64,000 bases of DNA from Desulfosediminicola flagellatus (GCF_005116655.2 NZ_CP050698.1:1828501-1892500); one strand, 5' to 3'; positions 1-8,938 are shown, numbered from the stretch's first letter. A program made the numbers and translations. Notes: generated by a model not told the origin, from the letters alone.

Positions 1-432
1 TTCGAAATAACTGAAAGCACCATTATGGATAACCCGAATCTTGCAATTGATACGATGAAGAAAATCCGAGATATCGGTATCCATATATCTATTGATGATT
101 TTGGGACAGGGTATTCATCGCTCAGTTACCTTAAACGTTTTCCGCTTCACTCACTCAAAATTGATCAATCCTTTGTGCGAGACCTGACACTTGATTCGGA
201 TGATGCAGCAATTATTGAGGCGATAATCTCAATGTCGCATGCGCTTAAGTTGAGTGTTGTTGCTGAAGGCGTGGAGACTAAAGAACAGCTTAACTTTTTA
301 AAAAGTAAAAACTGTAACAGTGTACAGGGATATTATTTCAGTAAACCGCTTGATCCTGAAACGTTTATTGAATATCTCGAAAAGTACATGAGCGAGACTA
401 AAGCACATGATTTGCCTGTTGGGGAAAAATGA
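1..432 (+). CDS. EAL-domain cyclic-di-GMP phosphodiesterase, C-terminal part
   Basis: The reading frame is open from base 1, so the gene begins before the window. The visible 143 residues match the C-terminal half of an EAL domain: TES near the start, the loop DDFGTGYSSLSYL, KIDQSFVRDL, then AEGVET and QGYYFSKPL. These are the conserved metal-binding and catalytic segments of c-di-GMP phosphodiesterases, which cleave c-di-GMP to pGpG. The motifs after the EAL signature are intact, so activity is likely, but the EAL triplet and any sensory or GGDEF domain lie outside. The stop at 430-432 is followed by a 405 bp gap. Confidence 0.93.
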   Translation, partial: FEITESTIMDNPNLAIDTMKKIRDIGIHISIDDFGTGYSSLSYLKRFPLHSLKIDQSFVRDLTLDSDDAAIIEAIISMSHALKLSVVAEGVETKEQLNFLKSKNCNSVQGYYFSKPLDPETFIEYLEKYMSETKAHDLPVGEK

Positions 433-837
433 CAGTGTCGCGCTAAACGCTATTATATGAGCAAAAGAATGACGATGCGCAAAGCACTGCAGTATTATGA
501 TGTAAGTTAGTTTCTATGCCTATCACATGCTCTGAGCTTTTTGGCAGTTGTTTTGGGAGACAATATCAATATCTGCGATAGTGATAATCCCCGGAGTGAG
601 CAATAGTAGTTTGTTCAATCAGCACGAGCGTCTGTAATATCTAAAATAAAATTTCCGAAATACCTTGAGTGCTTTAGAGAAAACAGCATGATTGTGCGTT
701 GATATATGTGCAGTCACTTCTTGACTGGAGTACTACATTTATGGATAATTAAATAAAGTGGTTACATCCCGGTAGCATTATCAGCCGAACATGGATACGC
801 GTGAAGTAGTCTCTCTGCTTCACCGGGAGGACAACCA
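433..837. other. Intergenic region before the sensor kinase
   Basis: I see no gene in these 405 bases. A short hairpin (arms GTGAAG and CTTCAC, 801-823) sits directly before the kinase ribosome-binding site GGGAGG (825-830), close enough to affect translation start. No sigma-54 -24/-12 motif was found, unlike the two downstream operons. Confidence 0.5.
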
Positions 838-2844
838 ATGGCAGGGCCCTTACCGGAAAAGTACTCGGAAGAGTTGACATTCTTCCAGCATCATAATCAG
901 TTGCTGACGGCTATCAGGGAACACAGTTTGTGGGATCCTGAAGTGCAGAACCCTTCTTTCATATTTCAACATTGCTGCAATACGATAAAGAGTGCATTTG
1001 AATGCAGTTTTGTCTGGGCTGGTGATATTACGGACGAGCAATGTCGGCTTTCAATTATCGCCTCATCACCGGCGGCTACCCCTCAGGATTCTTCAATTCA
1101 GCATTATATTGCAGGGCTGCTTATTAGGAAATTTAACTGCGATTTCAGTGCTTTTACAGAACCGTTATATCTCTATCTCGATGCGGAAGAAGTCGAGCAG
1201 TTTACCGCTGACAATCACTATTGCCTTGCCTGGCCGGTAGCGTACAGGCACCGCACATATGGTTTCGTGGTTATGCATTGCCAGCAGAAAGAGATCATTT
1301 GTGAGCTGAAAACCGAATTGATCAGCCCGGTGATTGACGATATAGCACTTGCCCTCTACTCACGGGACACGGCTCTTAAGCTAAAAATAGAGAGGGATTA
1401 TAATAAGGAAATAATCGATACTATTCAGGCGCTTATGGTGACTATATCGCCATGCGGTACAATTATTTCGTTTAACAGGATAGCAGAAAAAATCACTGGA
1501 TATACCGAACGGGAAACGGTTGGTAAGTACTGGGTAGATATCCTCAGTGATCCTGATAACCGTCAGGAGTTTCAACAGCGGTTTTCAGATACTTTAAAAG
1601 GTGACCAACCGGACATTAATTTTAAGGCACCGTTACTCAGCAAGGATGGCTCTGCACGGTATATAAACTGGCATGGTTCGATCCGTCATAATATTGAAAC
1701 CGGTAAAGTCGGGCTGGTTATGCTTGGTATTGACGAGACGGGCAATATGGCTGCAGATCAGCAACTTCAAATGCTTACGGCACGTTGGGAGAAGATATTC
1801 AACTCGATCCAGGATCCGGTACTGGTGGTGTCGCGCGAGAACATTATTCTTGATGCAAACCCTGCAACCTGTGCAGCAACCAAAAAGCATCGTGATGAGG
1901 TTGTCGGCAAAAATGTGTGTGACATCCTGCATGGTGGTCATGGCGGCGGGGCCGGGTGCCCGCTTGAGGAGAGTATAGGCAACCAGAAAACCAGGATTTC
2001 TGAAACGGAGCTACATGGTTTTCATGGGAGTTATATGCTGACCGTCACTCCCTTGTTTGAGGAAAATGGTGAGATCAACGCAACATTGCTGGTTGCGCGT
2101 AATTTAACCCAGGAAGAGGTTGTGAGAGCCGAGGCAATCAGGGTATCCCAGCTGGCTGCGATCGGTGAACTTGCTTCCGGGGTAGCGCATGAAATCAATA
2201 ACCCGATAAACACCATTATCAACTACGCACAGATAATCTTAGATGATCCGCAGGACGGAAGTGTGGATAAAAGCCTCGGCAATATAATAGATGAGAGTAA
2301 ACGAATTGCCGGGATCGTCTCAAATCTGCTCGATTTCGCCAGATGCAGGGAAGAGATGGTTGGACCTTCTGATGTCTGCAGAATTATTGCAAACAGTCTG
2401 CAATTGGTGGCACATCTTCTTAAAAAAGACGGGATAACCTGTTCGGTTACACTCCCAGATTCATTACCACAACTTCTTTGTAATGAGCAGCAGCTACAGC
2501 AGGTTATATTAAATCTGATAAGCAATGCACGCTACGCGCTTAATAGTCGCTATCCGAAGCCATGTCCCGAAAAACGTCTCGAGATAGCTGCCGGGATTGT
2601 TGTTCAGAATGAGGGCTCCTGTATTCAGATAACGATTACCGATCATGGCAGTGGAATAGCTGATGAAATACAGGACAGGCTATTTGATCCATTTTTTTCT
2701 ACTAAACCTAAAGGAGAAGGAACGGGGCTCGGACTCAGCATCAGTCATGGACTGATTCGAGAGCATGGCGGTTCTATCAGGGTGCAGAGTAACCCGGGCA
2801 AGTGGACACGGTTCATAGTTGAACTGCCTGTGAGATCTGATTGA
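838..2844 (+). CDS. PAS-containing sensor histidine kinase (NtrB type)
   Basis: Soluble 668-residue kinase without obvious membrane spans. An N-terminal region of about 180 residues may be GAF-like. Two PAS domains follow (about 185-305 and 310-425). The second carries a Cys/His-rich CDILHGGHGGGAGCPL segment that could bind a metal or haem, which is inference. The H-box GELASGVAHEINNP places the phospho-accepting His at residue 451. The ATPase region ends with DHGSGI, DPFFSTKPKGEGTGLGLS and HGG. The start ATG has SD GGGAGG. The stop lies just before the response regulator, so the two are co-transcribed and should form a pair. The input signal is unknown; redox or electron-acceptor state would fit the neighbouring cytochrome operon. 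Confidence 0.93.
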   Translation: MAGPLPEKYSEELTFFQHHNQLLTAIREHSLWDPEVQNPSFIFQHCCNTIKSAFECSFVWAGDITDEQCRLSIIASSPAATPQDSSIQHYIAGLLIRKFNCDFSAFTEPLYLYLDAEEVEQFTADNHYCLAWPVAYRHRTYGFVVMHCQQKEIICELKTELISPVIDDIALALYSRDTALKLKIERDYNKEIIDTIQALMVTISPCGTIISFNRIAEKITGYTERETVGKYWVDILSDPDNRQEFQQRFSDTLKGDQPDINFKAPLLSKDGSARYINWHGSIRHNIETGKVGLVMLGIDETGNMAADQQLQMLTARWEKIFNSIQDPVLVVSRENIILDANPATCAATKKHRDEVVGKNVCDILHGGHGGGAGCPLEESIGNQKTRISETELHGFHGSYMLTVTPLFEENGEINATLLVARNLTQEEVVRAEAIRVSQLAAIGELASGVAHEINNPINTIINYAQIILDDPQDGSVDKSLGNIIDESKRIAGIVSNLLDFARCREEMVGPSDVCRIIANSLQLVAHLLKKDGITCSVTLPDSLPQLLCNEQQLQQVILNLISNARYALNSRYPKPCPEKRLEIAAGIVVQNEGSCIQITITDHGSGIADEIQDRLFDPFFSTKPKGEGTGLGLSISHGLIREHGGSIRVQSNPGKWTRFIVELPVRSD

Positions 2845-2861
2845 AATACGAGGTGAAAAGA

Positions 2862-4685
2862 ATGACCCTTGAGAAAAATACAGATGCAGCAATTCTTATT
2901 GTTGATGATGAAGTTAGCCTGAGAAATACCTTTCGTATTTTTCTCCAGCGAGCAGGGTATGAAAAGGTAGTTACTGTTGGATCGTTTGATGAGGGCGTCG
3001 AGGCTGTTTCCAGCCAATTCTTTGATTGTATTATCTGTGATATTGTCCTTGAGCGTCACTCAGGAATTGACCTGTTGAAGCGTTTTCGTGAGCTTGGTGT
3101 GAAATGCCCGGTGGTTATTATTACAGGATATCCTCATATTGAGACTGCATCTGAAGCGGTTCGCCTCGGCGCATTCGATTATCTGCCAAAACCAGTGGAT
3201 AAAGAAGCTCTGTTAAGAACTACCAGGCTTGCGATTCAGCAATATCGGCTGGAACAGGGAAAGCAGGAAGCAGAACTTTCTCGCGAAAAGTACCGACGTT
3301 TTCTGGAGACGCTTTTTAGAAGCGTCTCAGACAGTATCCTTTCTGTCGATTTACAACTCCGGGTGCTTAACGTAAATCAGGCAGCATTAAATCTCTTTAG
3401 TAAAATGCAACGAAGGGTGCATGAGGGGGACAGGCTGACAGACCTCCTCTCCGGCAGTGCTATGCAGCGATTACTGTTACAGGTGAAAGAGGTTCTGGCA
3501 AGTGGTATAGAACTCTCCGACCACCGGATGGAGTGTATGCTGGAGGGTTGCTGCATCGTGTTGAGCGTCTGCATCTCTCCGCTTGAAAGTGGTACTGGCG
3601 AGATGGTCGGATGTGTAGTGGTGTTTCGGGATATATCCGCTGAAAAACGGTGCGTTCATAGCGAACGTGATAGGTTTCATAGATTGATTGGTGCCAGCTC
3701 TGTAATGCAGAATGTTTATCTGATGATTGAAAATATCGGCAGGGTTGATACTTCAGTCCTGATAACGGGAGCAAGCGGCACGGGTAAGGAACTCGTGGTA
3801 CACGCGCTGCATCAGCAGAGCCCCAGGCGCGACAAACCTTTGGTTATGGTCGATTGTACGACGATCCCGGATAACCTTATGGAGAGCGAACTGTTCGGCC
3901 ATAAAAAAGGTGCATTCACCGGTGCTGGTGAAAATCGGATCGGTCGAATTCTACAGGCGGACGGGGGGACACTTTTTCTTGATGAGATAGGCGATATCTC
4001 TATGACCATGCAGTTGCGTCTGCTCCGCTTTTTGCAGGAGAAAACGTTTTATCCTGTTGGTCGTGACAAGCAGATACATGTTGATGTACGTGTTATTGCA
4101 GCGACTAACGCTGACCTTGCTGAGAAGGTGGCTAGTGGGAAATTCCGTGAAGATCTCTATTACCGGTTATTGATTATAGAGATAAAGCTACCCCTGTTAA
4201 AGGAGCGGGAAGGAGATATTCCTCTATTGGCGCATGCCTTTTTGAACACGTTTTCCGCGCAGATGGATAAACGCATAACAGGAATATCCGAACAGGCGAT
4301 GGTGCTTCTCTGCAATTATCCCTGGCCCGGAAATGTACGGCAGTTAGAACATGTGATAGAACGTGCCTGTGTGCTGTGTACGGGGGCAACGATCTCTTTG
4401 CAACATTTGCCTGGCGAGATTACGGAGAGCAGTGTCCTGCTGGATGCAAGCGAAGCCGCGAGTCGTGCGGGAGCCGAAATCCCCGACCTGAGACAGTCGC
4501 CGGTAGTAATCTGTAACTATACACTTTCACGCCAGGAACAGTTGCTCATGGAGAGAATTGTAATTGCATTAAAGAAGACAGGGGGGAACAAAGCAAAGGC
4601 AGCACGAAGACTGAATATCGACCGTTCCACTCTATACCGAAAAATTCGTGAACTGCATATAGATGAAGAGATGTTTACCTGTTAA
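2862..4685 (+). CDS. Sigma-54-dependent response regulator (NtrC family)
   Basis: The order is receiver (phospho-acceptor Asp60 in CDIVL), a PAS-like domain (about 145-265), an AAA+ sigma-54 activator domain, and a C-terminal Fis-type helix-turn-helix (GGNKAKAARRLNIDRSTLYR). The AAA+ domain has Walker A GASGTGKE from residue 303, the sigma-54-contacting loop GAFTGA from residue 350, and Walker B LFLDEIGD. A TTG at 2841 is in frame, but I chose ATG 2862 because GAGG precedes it at a normal distance and the receiver starts soon after. A PAS domain between receiver and AAA+ is uncommon and suggests a second input. The protein probably activates the -24/-12 promoters at 4942 and 8923. Confidence 0.94.
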   Translation: MTLEKNTDAAILIVDDEVSLRNTFRIFLQRAGYEKVVTVGSFDEGVEAVSSQFFDCIICDIVLERHSGIDLLKRFRELGVKCPVVIITGYPHIETASEAVRLGAFDYLPKPVDKEALLRTTRLAIQQYRLEQGKQEAELSREKYRRFLETLFRSVSDSILSVDLQLRVLNVNQAALNLFSKMQRRVHEGDRLTDLLSGSAMQRLLLQVKEVLASGIELSDHRMECMLEGCCIVLSVCISPLESGTGEMVGCVVVFRDISAEKRCVHSERDRFHRLIGASSVMQNVYLMIENIGRVDTSVLITGASGTGKELVVHALHQQSPRRDKPLVMVDCTTIPDNLMESELFGHKKGAFTGAGENRIGRILQADGGTLFLDEIGDISMTMQLRLLRFLQEKTFYPVGRDKQIHVDVRVIAATNADLAEKVASGKFREDLYYRLLIIEIKLPLLKEREGDIPLLAHAFLNTFSAQMDKRITGISEQAMVLLCNYPWPGNVRQLEHVIERACVLCTGATISLQHLPGEITESSVLLDASEAASRAGAEIPDLRQSPVVICNYTLSRQEQLLMERIVIALKKTGGNKAKAARRLNIDRSTLYRKIRELHIDEEMFTC

Positions 4686-4801
4686 AACGTGACGATTTTG
4701 CCTGAGAATTCCTATTCTCGGGCAACCTCCACATATGTCTCCTGAGCTTAACTCTTCTATTTAGCCGGATATGTTTCTTATATTGCGTATATCCTACATA
4801 A

Positions 4802-4848
4802 GTGTTGCCACACAACTGTTGTAGAATCCTCTACTTCTGTTGCAAACT
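4802..4848 (+). promoter_or_regulatory. Putative upstream activator sites for the sigma-54 regulator
   Basis: The stretch holds GTGTTGCCACAC, the palindrome ACAACTGTTGT and a further TGTTGCAAAC. It lies about 95-140 bases upstream of the -24/-12 element at 4942, the usual distance for an NtrC-family activator. GCCACAC, GTTGTAG and TGTTGCAA recur in the same order before the second promoter (8737-8800). Assignment to the regulator at 2862 is inference. Confidence 0.5.
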
Positions 4849-4941
4849 CCTATCTTTGTAGTATTTCTCCTTTCTTATCTGCTCGTTACATATGTTATGA
4901 TATCGAATGCTTGCGACGTGTTTTGAGGCTCTTTGAAATGT

Positions 4942-4957
4942 TGGCATAGCATATGCT
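4942..4957 (+). promoter_or_regulatory. Sigma-54 (-24/-12) promoter of the cytochrome operon
   Basis: TGGCATAGCATATGCT has GG and GC at the invariant spacing of the sigma-54 consensus TGGCAC-N5-TTGCA. It lies 66 bases before the start of the first gene of the operon (5023) and just after a gene for a sigma-54 activator. Confidence 0.7.
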
Positions 4958-5022
4958 ATTTAATAATTCATCAGGATAGGTAGGTTGTCGACAGCTATTT
5001 AATTTGGCTATGGATTCTGAAT

Positions 5023-5907
5023 ATGAGTGGATTGCAACAGCAGAAATTTAAAACACTCTTTACACATGAGCATGCTTGCATTGCTTATCTGTTCGCCAAG
5101 CGCTGGCCTGCTGGATTTATCTGTCCGTTTTGTGGTCAGCTGCAGAGAGAGATCGCTCCGGCCTATACAGTAGTCTGTAGATATTGTCGTAAACACACCT
5201 CGATTACCGCTCATACCCTGATGCATGGCAGTAAGAAAAACCTTGTCTCCTGGATGCGGGTTGTCTGGCAGTTCTGCTCCCGGGATGAGGGTATAAGTGC
5301 CAGAGAGATCCAGCACCTTATGGCTCTTACCAGTTATCAAACTGCCTGGCGCTGGTTGCAGAAAATCCGCAGAGCGGCTGCAATTGCAGATAAAAGAACA
5401 TGTCATGGTTTGGTGCTTTTTTGCATTGCAGATGTGGCTGTTACAGATCAGCAAGAGAACTCATTTGCTAAGATTGGTCTGGCGCTAGAGTTTAACGCTT
5501 TGGTTAGAACTGTTGGGAGAATTCGCTTTGTGGTCCTTGATTCGAATTTGGCGTTATCCGCATGGGATGCATTCAATTTGATTATTGATAAGGATGCCAC
5601 GGTAATGGTGGCAGATGGTTTATTTCCAAACGATGAGAACGGTGCAAAATCATATGATTGCATTGAACCAACGGTCTGGCAACTTGAACAGGGACGGAAG
5701 ATATTTCGCCATACATCTCTATGGTTGAGCAGGCTATATCGTGGAGCTGTTGAACGCAGATATCTGCAGGACTATCTGGCTGAGTTTAGTTTTCGTTATA
5801 ACACCGCATCCTGGTCTGACAGGGCAATGGTTATGGATCATTTGTTGACCGGGTTGGTGACGCCGTTAAGGAGCCTGTCCGAGGAGGAACTGGTATGGAT
5901 AAAATGA
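5023..5907 (+). CDS. IS1595-like transposase-derived protein, possibly domesticated
   Basis: The 294-residue protein has an N-terminal zinc ribbon (Cys34, 37, 52, 55) followed by a TSIT...W...W segment typical of IS1595/IS1016 transposases. The C-terminal block GAVERRYLQDYLAEFSFRYN (about 241-260) matches the end of the IS1595 catalytic domain. Asp198 in MVADG fits the second catalytic Asp, but the expected first motif (D-E) reads CIADVAVTD and looks degenerate. I see no terminal inverted repeats around it. The gene has its own sigma-54 promoter and its 3' end overlaps the cytochrome gene by 13 bases, so it is a fixed operon member. A regulatory or DNA-binding role is inference; a decayed insertion sequence is the alternative. 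Confidence 0.75.
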   Translation: MSGLQQQKFKTLFTHEHACIAYLFAKRWPAGFICPFCGQLQREIAPAYTVVCRYCRKHTSITAHTLMHGSKKNLVSWMRVVWQFCSRDEGISAREIQHLMALTSYQTAWRWLQKIRRAAAIADKRTCHGLVLFCIADVAVTDQQENSFAKIGLALEFNALVRTVGRIRFVVLDSNLALSAWDAFNLIIDKDATVMVADGLFPNDENGAKSYDCIEPTVWQLEQGRKIFRHTSLWLSRLYRGAVERRYLQDYLAEFSFRYNTASWSDRAMVMDHLLTGLVTPLRSLSEEELVWIK

Positions 5908-6365
5908 GCGTGATTATAGTCGTGTTGAGTTTCTCGGTTACTATTTTTCCGTTGTTCCCTGCACGCGATGCTCAGGGCTATGAGCCTCCAGAAACAGTGG
6001 TGATTGATATACTCTCAGAACTCTATGAGGCAGTTGTTTTTGATCATGGAATGCATGTGGAAAGCTACTCGTGCGGCTCATGTCATCACCATACTGCCGG
6101 CGATCAGGTAGAGCATGAAAATTGCAAAAAATGCCATAGTGCCTCCGTAATGCTTGATGATGTATCCTGCATCGGATGTCATCAGCAGTATACATTCCCT
6201 GCGAAAGCAGAAACATATGTCTATCATATCGATAAACTAGGATTGCAAGGTGCATTGCATCTACAATGTGTCGGTTGCCACACTGACGAGGGTGGTCCGG
6301 TTGGTTGTACTGAATGTCATGCGTACACTTTGGCGGGGCGAAAACGTTTTGTTGAAGAGAAGTAG
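5895..6365 (+). CDS. Periplasmic pentahaem cytochrome c (class III-like)
   Basis: This 156-residue protein has an N-terminal hydrophobic signal (about residues 5-22) and five CXXCH haem-binding motifs starting at Cys60, 77, 92, 125 and 138. Several other histidines (51, 54, 65, 66, 74, 111, 122) can act as distal ligands, as in cytochromes c3/c7. SD GAGGAGG precedes ATG 5895, which lies inside the end of the transposase-like gene. With the following ferredoxin and NrfD subunits it probably forms a membrane complex moving electrons between menaquinone and a periplasmic cytochrome pool. It is shorter and has fewer haems than HmcA. DsrJ has three haems, so this is not DsrJ. Confidence 0.9.
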   Translation: MDKMSVIIVVLSFSVTIFPLFPARDAQGYEPPETVVIDILSELYEAVVFDHGMHVESYSCGSCHHHTAGDQVEHENCKKCHSASVMLDDVSCIGCHQQYTFPAKAETYVYHIDKLGLQGALHLQCVGCHTDEGGPVGCTECHAYTLAGRKRFVEEK

Positions 6366-6443
6366 TTTTTGAAATTGTTGAATTAATTTTGACCGCGTAG
6401 GCTGGTTGTCGTTTTTAAGACGACGCTACCGGGGGAGGTTAAC

Positions 6444-7385
6444 ATGTCAGGTAACACAACCCGAAGGTCACTACTCAAAAATAGTCTTGTTGCAACAGTG
6501 GCAGCATGGCTGTGCAAACCAAAGAGGGGGGAATCACATCAGGTAAAAAAATACCCTGACACCCTCGGGGTGCTGGTCGACTTGACGCGTTGTGTCGGTT
6601 GCAGAAGTTGTGAAGCGGCCTGTAACGCAGAACAACATCTTCCAATACCTGAGCTGCCATTTTCCGATACAACGGTATTCGAAGATAGAGAGCATGGCAG
6701 GCAGCGCCGCACAGATGACACCTGCTATACCGTGGTCAACCGTTACGAGGTTGCAGGGCTTGAGCATCCGTTGTTTCGTAAGGTGCAGTGTAATCATTGT
6801 CAGGAGCCGGCTTGTGTTTCATCCTGTTTTGTTAATGCCTACACAAAGACACCTGAAGGAGCAGTTATCTATAATCCTGATGTTTGTGTGGGTTGCAGGA
6901 CCTGTATGATTGCATGTCCGTTTTACATTCCTACGTTTAAATATTCCAGTGCCTTTGAACCACAGATTATGAAATGTCTGTTCTGCTATGACACGCGACT
7001 ACAATATGGTAGGCAGCCCGCTTGCGTTGAAGCGTGTCCGCAGGAAGCCCTGACCTTTGGCAGGCGTGACGACCTGATTCGCCGGGGGCGACGCAGAATA
7101 GAAGAACATGGTGATAAATATATACATCACATCTATGGCGAATATGAAGCTGGTGGCACCTCCTGGTTATATCTCTCGAGTGTTCCCTTTGATCAGGTTG
7201 GTTTTTCAAATGAAATTCCCGATGAGCCGATTCTTGATTCGGTGAAAAACTTTCTCGGTATTGTCCCTATGGTGCTTACGATATGGCCTGCATTGTTTGC
7301 CGGATTTCATCTGCTTGCAACTCGTAAAGAGTACAACGCTGGCAGTAGCAGAAAACATACAGATGGGCGGGAGGATAATGCATGA
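6444..7385 (+). CDS. HybA/HmcB-type exported 4x[4Fe-4S] subunit
   Basis: A twin-arginine signal (RRSLLKNSLVATVAAW, residues 7-22) directs this 313-residue protein to the periplasm. Sixteen cysteines form four clusters: Cys50-53-56-60, Cys116-119-124-128, Cys148-151-154-158 and Cys178-181-194-198. This is the DMSO-reductase beta-subunit fold shared by HybA, DsrO and HmcB. A hydrophobic segment near residues 268-290 is a C-terminal membrane anchor, which HybA has and DsrO lacks. SD GGGGGAGG precedes the start. The stop overlaps the next start as ATGA. It would carry electrons between the NrfD-like quinone subunit and the pentahaem cytochrome. No hydrogenase large subunit is present in the window. 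Confidence 0.92.
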   Translation: MSGNTTRRSLLKNSLVATVAAWLCKPKRGESHQVKKYPDTLGVLVDLTRCVGCRSCEAACNAEQHLPIPELPFSDTTVFEDREHGRQRRTDDTCYTVVNRYEVAGLEHPLFRKVQCNHCQEPACVSSCFVNAYTKTPEGAVIYNPDVCVGCRTCMIACPFYIPTFKYSSAFEPQIMKCLFCYDTRLQYGRQPACVEACPQEALTFGRRDDLIRRGRRRIEEHGDKYIHHIYGEYEAGGTSWLYLSSVPFDQVGFSNEIPDEPILDSVKNFLGIVPMVLTIWPALFAGFHLLATRKEYNAGSSRKHTDGREDNA

Positions 7386-8629
7386 AGATTCTTACTGCTG
7401 AACAGTTGAGTTTGCCTGTCACGAGTTCAAATAAAACTGCTGACACGCTCTGGAGTGTGAAGGAAAGACTGTTGCTTGGACTGAGCGTAAAGCACTATTT
7501 GCAACAGTTGTTCCGCAACCCGGTTAACTGGTTGCTGCTGGTGATTTTTGCTGTTGGATTTCCGTTGCTCTGTCAACGGTATTTATATGGTCTTGGGGCG
7601 GTAACCCATGGCTCGAACGACTATCCGTGGGGACTGTTTCTGGGATTTGGACTGTTTGGCATGGTTCCGCTTTCCGCCTCCGGCTTTTTACTTGGCACAA
7701 CGGTGAACCTTTTTGGTCGGGAGGATTTTCATCCTATTGAGCGTTTGGCATTGTTGAATGGTTTGCTCGGGTATTTTTTTGCCGTTGTCTATCTTGAGGT
7801 CGATTTGGGAATGCCATGGCGGCTTGCCTATCCAATGTTTATGTCTTTTGGCCCTGCTGCGGTACTGTTTCTTGTGGCCTGGCATGTGGCGACTTATCTG
7901 TCGGTACAGGTCGCAGAGGTGCTGCCCGCTCTATTTGAGTGGCTTGGCAGACCTACCTGGAAAATCTCTATTAAGCGAATGACACTTGGGTTGACGATCG
8001 CAGGAATTATTCTTTCAACCTTGCATCAGGGTGCGCTTGGAGCGCTTTTTACCTATGCACCGACGAAGCTGCATCCTCTCTGGCTTTCTACAGAATTTAT
8101 GTGGATACATTTCCTGTGCTCCGCAATATTTGGTGGATTGGCAATGGTTATTGTGAGTTCAACTCTCATCATTCGATTTATGCGCTGGCGTTGTGGCAGG
8201 GCATTTACAGAAAATATCGATCAACTCACATTAGGAATGGCAAAGGGGGCGTCTTTGGCGATGATCACCTATCTGGTGATTAAACTGGTGGGGGTAGCCC
8301 ATGATAACGAGTGGGAACTCCTGCTTACAGGTTGGGGTGGATATTATCTGCTGGAGATTGTTATCGGAGTTGTTCTGCCTTTGTTTATGTTTGCCAGAGG
8401 TGTTCGGGAATCTCAGGTTGGTATTGTTCGGGTAGCGGCTTTTCTTACAGTCTTCGGTGTGGTTTGGAATCGGTTGAATGTTGCAATCGTCTGCTTTAAC
8501 TACCAGCTGTATCAGGACATTCCGCATTGGAAGGAGATCTGGCTTACCATAACCCTCTATGCGCTCTATTTTGTAGTATATCGATGCATTGTATACCGGT
8601 TACCGATAGTCTTTGAATGGGGGGAATAA
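7382..8629 (+). CDS. HybB/NrfD-family integral membrane quinone-interacting subunit
   Basis: The 415-residue protein is strongly hydrophobic, with about ten predicted membrane spans from residue 45 to the C-terminus. It resembles HybB/HmcC/DsrP more than short NrfD. NrfD-family subunits bind menaquinone(l) but no haem. The start overlaps the preceding stop (ATGA), so synthesis is likely coupled. The module cytochrome c, HybA, HybB resembles the Cbc- and Hmc-type complexes of Desulfobacterota. The electron direction cannot be read from sequence. Confidence 0.9.
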   Translation: MKILTAEQLSLPVTSSNKTADTLWSVKERLLLGLSVKHYLQQLFRNPVNWLLLVIFAVGFPLLCQRYLYGLGAVTHGSNDYPWGLFLGFGLFGMVPLSASGFLLGTTVNLFGREDFHPIERLALLNGLLGYFFAVVYLEVDLGMPWRLAYPMFMSFGPAAVLFLVAWHVATYLSVQVAEVLPALFEWLGRPTWKISIKRMTLGLTIAGIILSTLHQGALGALFTYAPTKLHPLWLSTEFMWIHFLCSAIFGGLAMVIVSSTLIIRFMRWRCGRAFTENIDQLTLGMAKGASLAMITYLVIKLVGVAHDNEWELLLTGWGGYYLLEIVIGVVLPLFMFARGVRESQVGIVRVAAFLTVFGVVWNRLNVAIVCFNYQLYQDIPHWKEIWLTITLYALYFVVYRCIVYRLPIVFEWGE

Positions 8630-8667
8630 GCTTTCCTGTAGTGGGCTTAAAAGAAGGGAAGGTTGGC

Positions 8668-8709
8668 GGGCTTGAAAATACACCTGTGTTTTCAGGCCTG
8701 TTTTACTTT
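8668..8709 (+). terminator. Rho-independent terminator of the cytochrome operon
   Basis: An imperfect stem pairs GGCTTGAAAATACA (8669-8682) with TGTTTTCAGGCC (8687-8698) and is followed by TGTTTTACTTT. It lies 39 bases after the NrfD-like stop. Confidence 0.6.
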
Positions 8710-8736
8710 GCAGCTACCGTACCTATCCTGAAGGGT

Positions 8737-8800
8737 ATGCCACACTAGTGTAGACAGTTGTAGTGGTGTTGCAATGGTGGGCAACACTTGTGTTATCGCA
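8737..8800 (+). promoter_or_regulatory. Putative upstream activator sites of the second sigma-54 promoter
   Basis: The region contains GCCACAC (8739-8745), GTTGTAG (8757-8763) and a perfect inverted repeat GTGTTGC / GCAACAC (8766-8772 and 8781-8787). The same words occur at 4802-4848. The sites lie about 125-185 bases before the -24/-12 element at 8923. Confidence 0.5.
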
Positions 8801-8922
8801 GAATTTGAGTTGAGATTAAATCGTAAAGTATTTTGCGCGTAATATATAGTTATAACAATGGTATGCTGTTGATTTTAGGCGTCGGTAATGTAGAGGGTTA
8901 CAATAAAAATGAGGGAGCGATC

Positions 8923-8938
8923 TGGCATGTTTGATGCA
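8923..8938 (+). promoter_or_regulatory. Sigma-54 (-24/-12) promoter of the small membrane protein operon
   Basis: TGGCATGTTTGATGCA keeps the GG/GC spacing and closely fits the sigma-54 consensus. Like the element at 4942, it begins TGGCAT and has ATGC at -12. It lies 68 bases upstream of ATG 9006, nearly the same distance as in the cytochrome operon. Confidence 0.75.

Noticed and set aside
5895..6365. DsrJ as identity of the cytochrome
   Set aside because: DsrJ has three haem sites and sits with DsrMKOP; this protein has five CXXCH motifs and no DsrM or DsrK gene is nearby.
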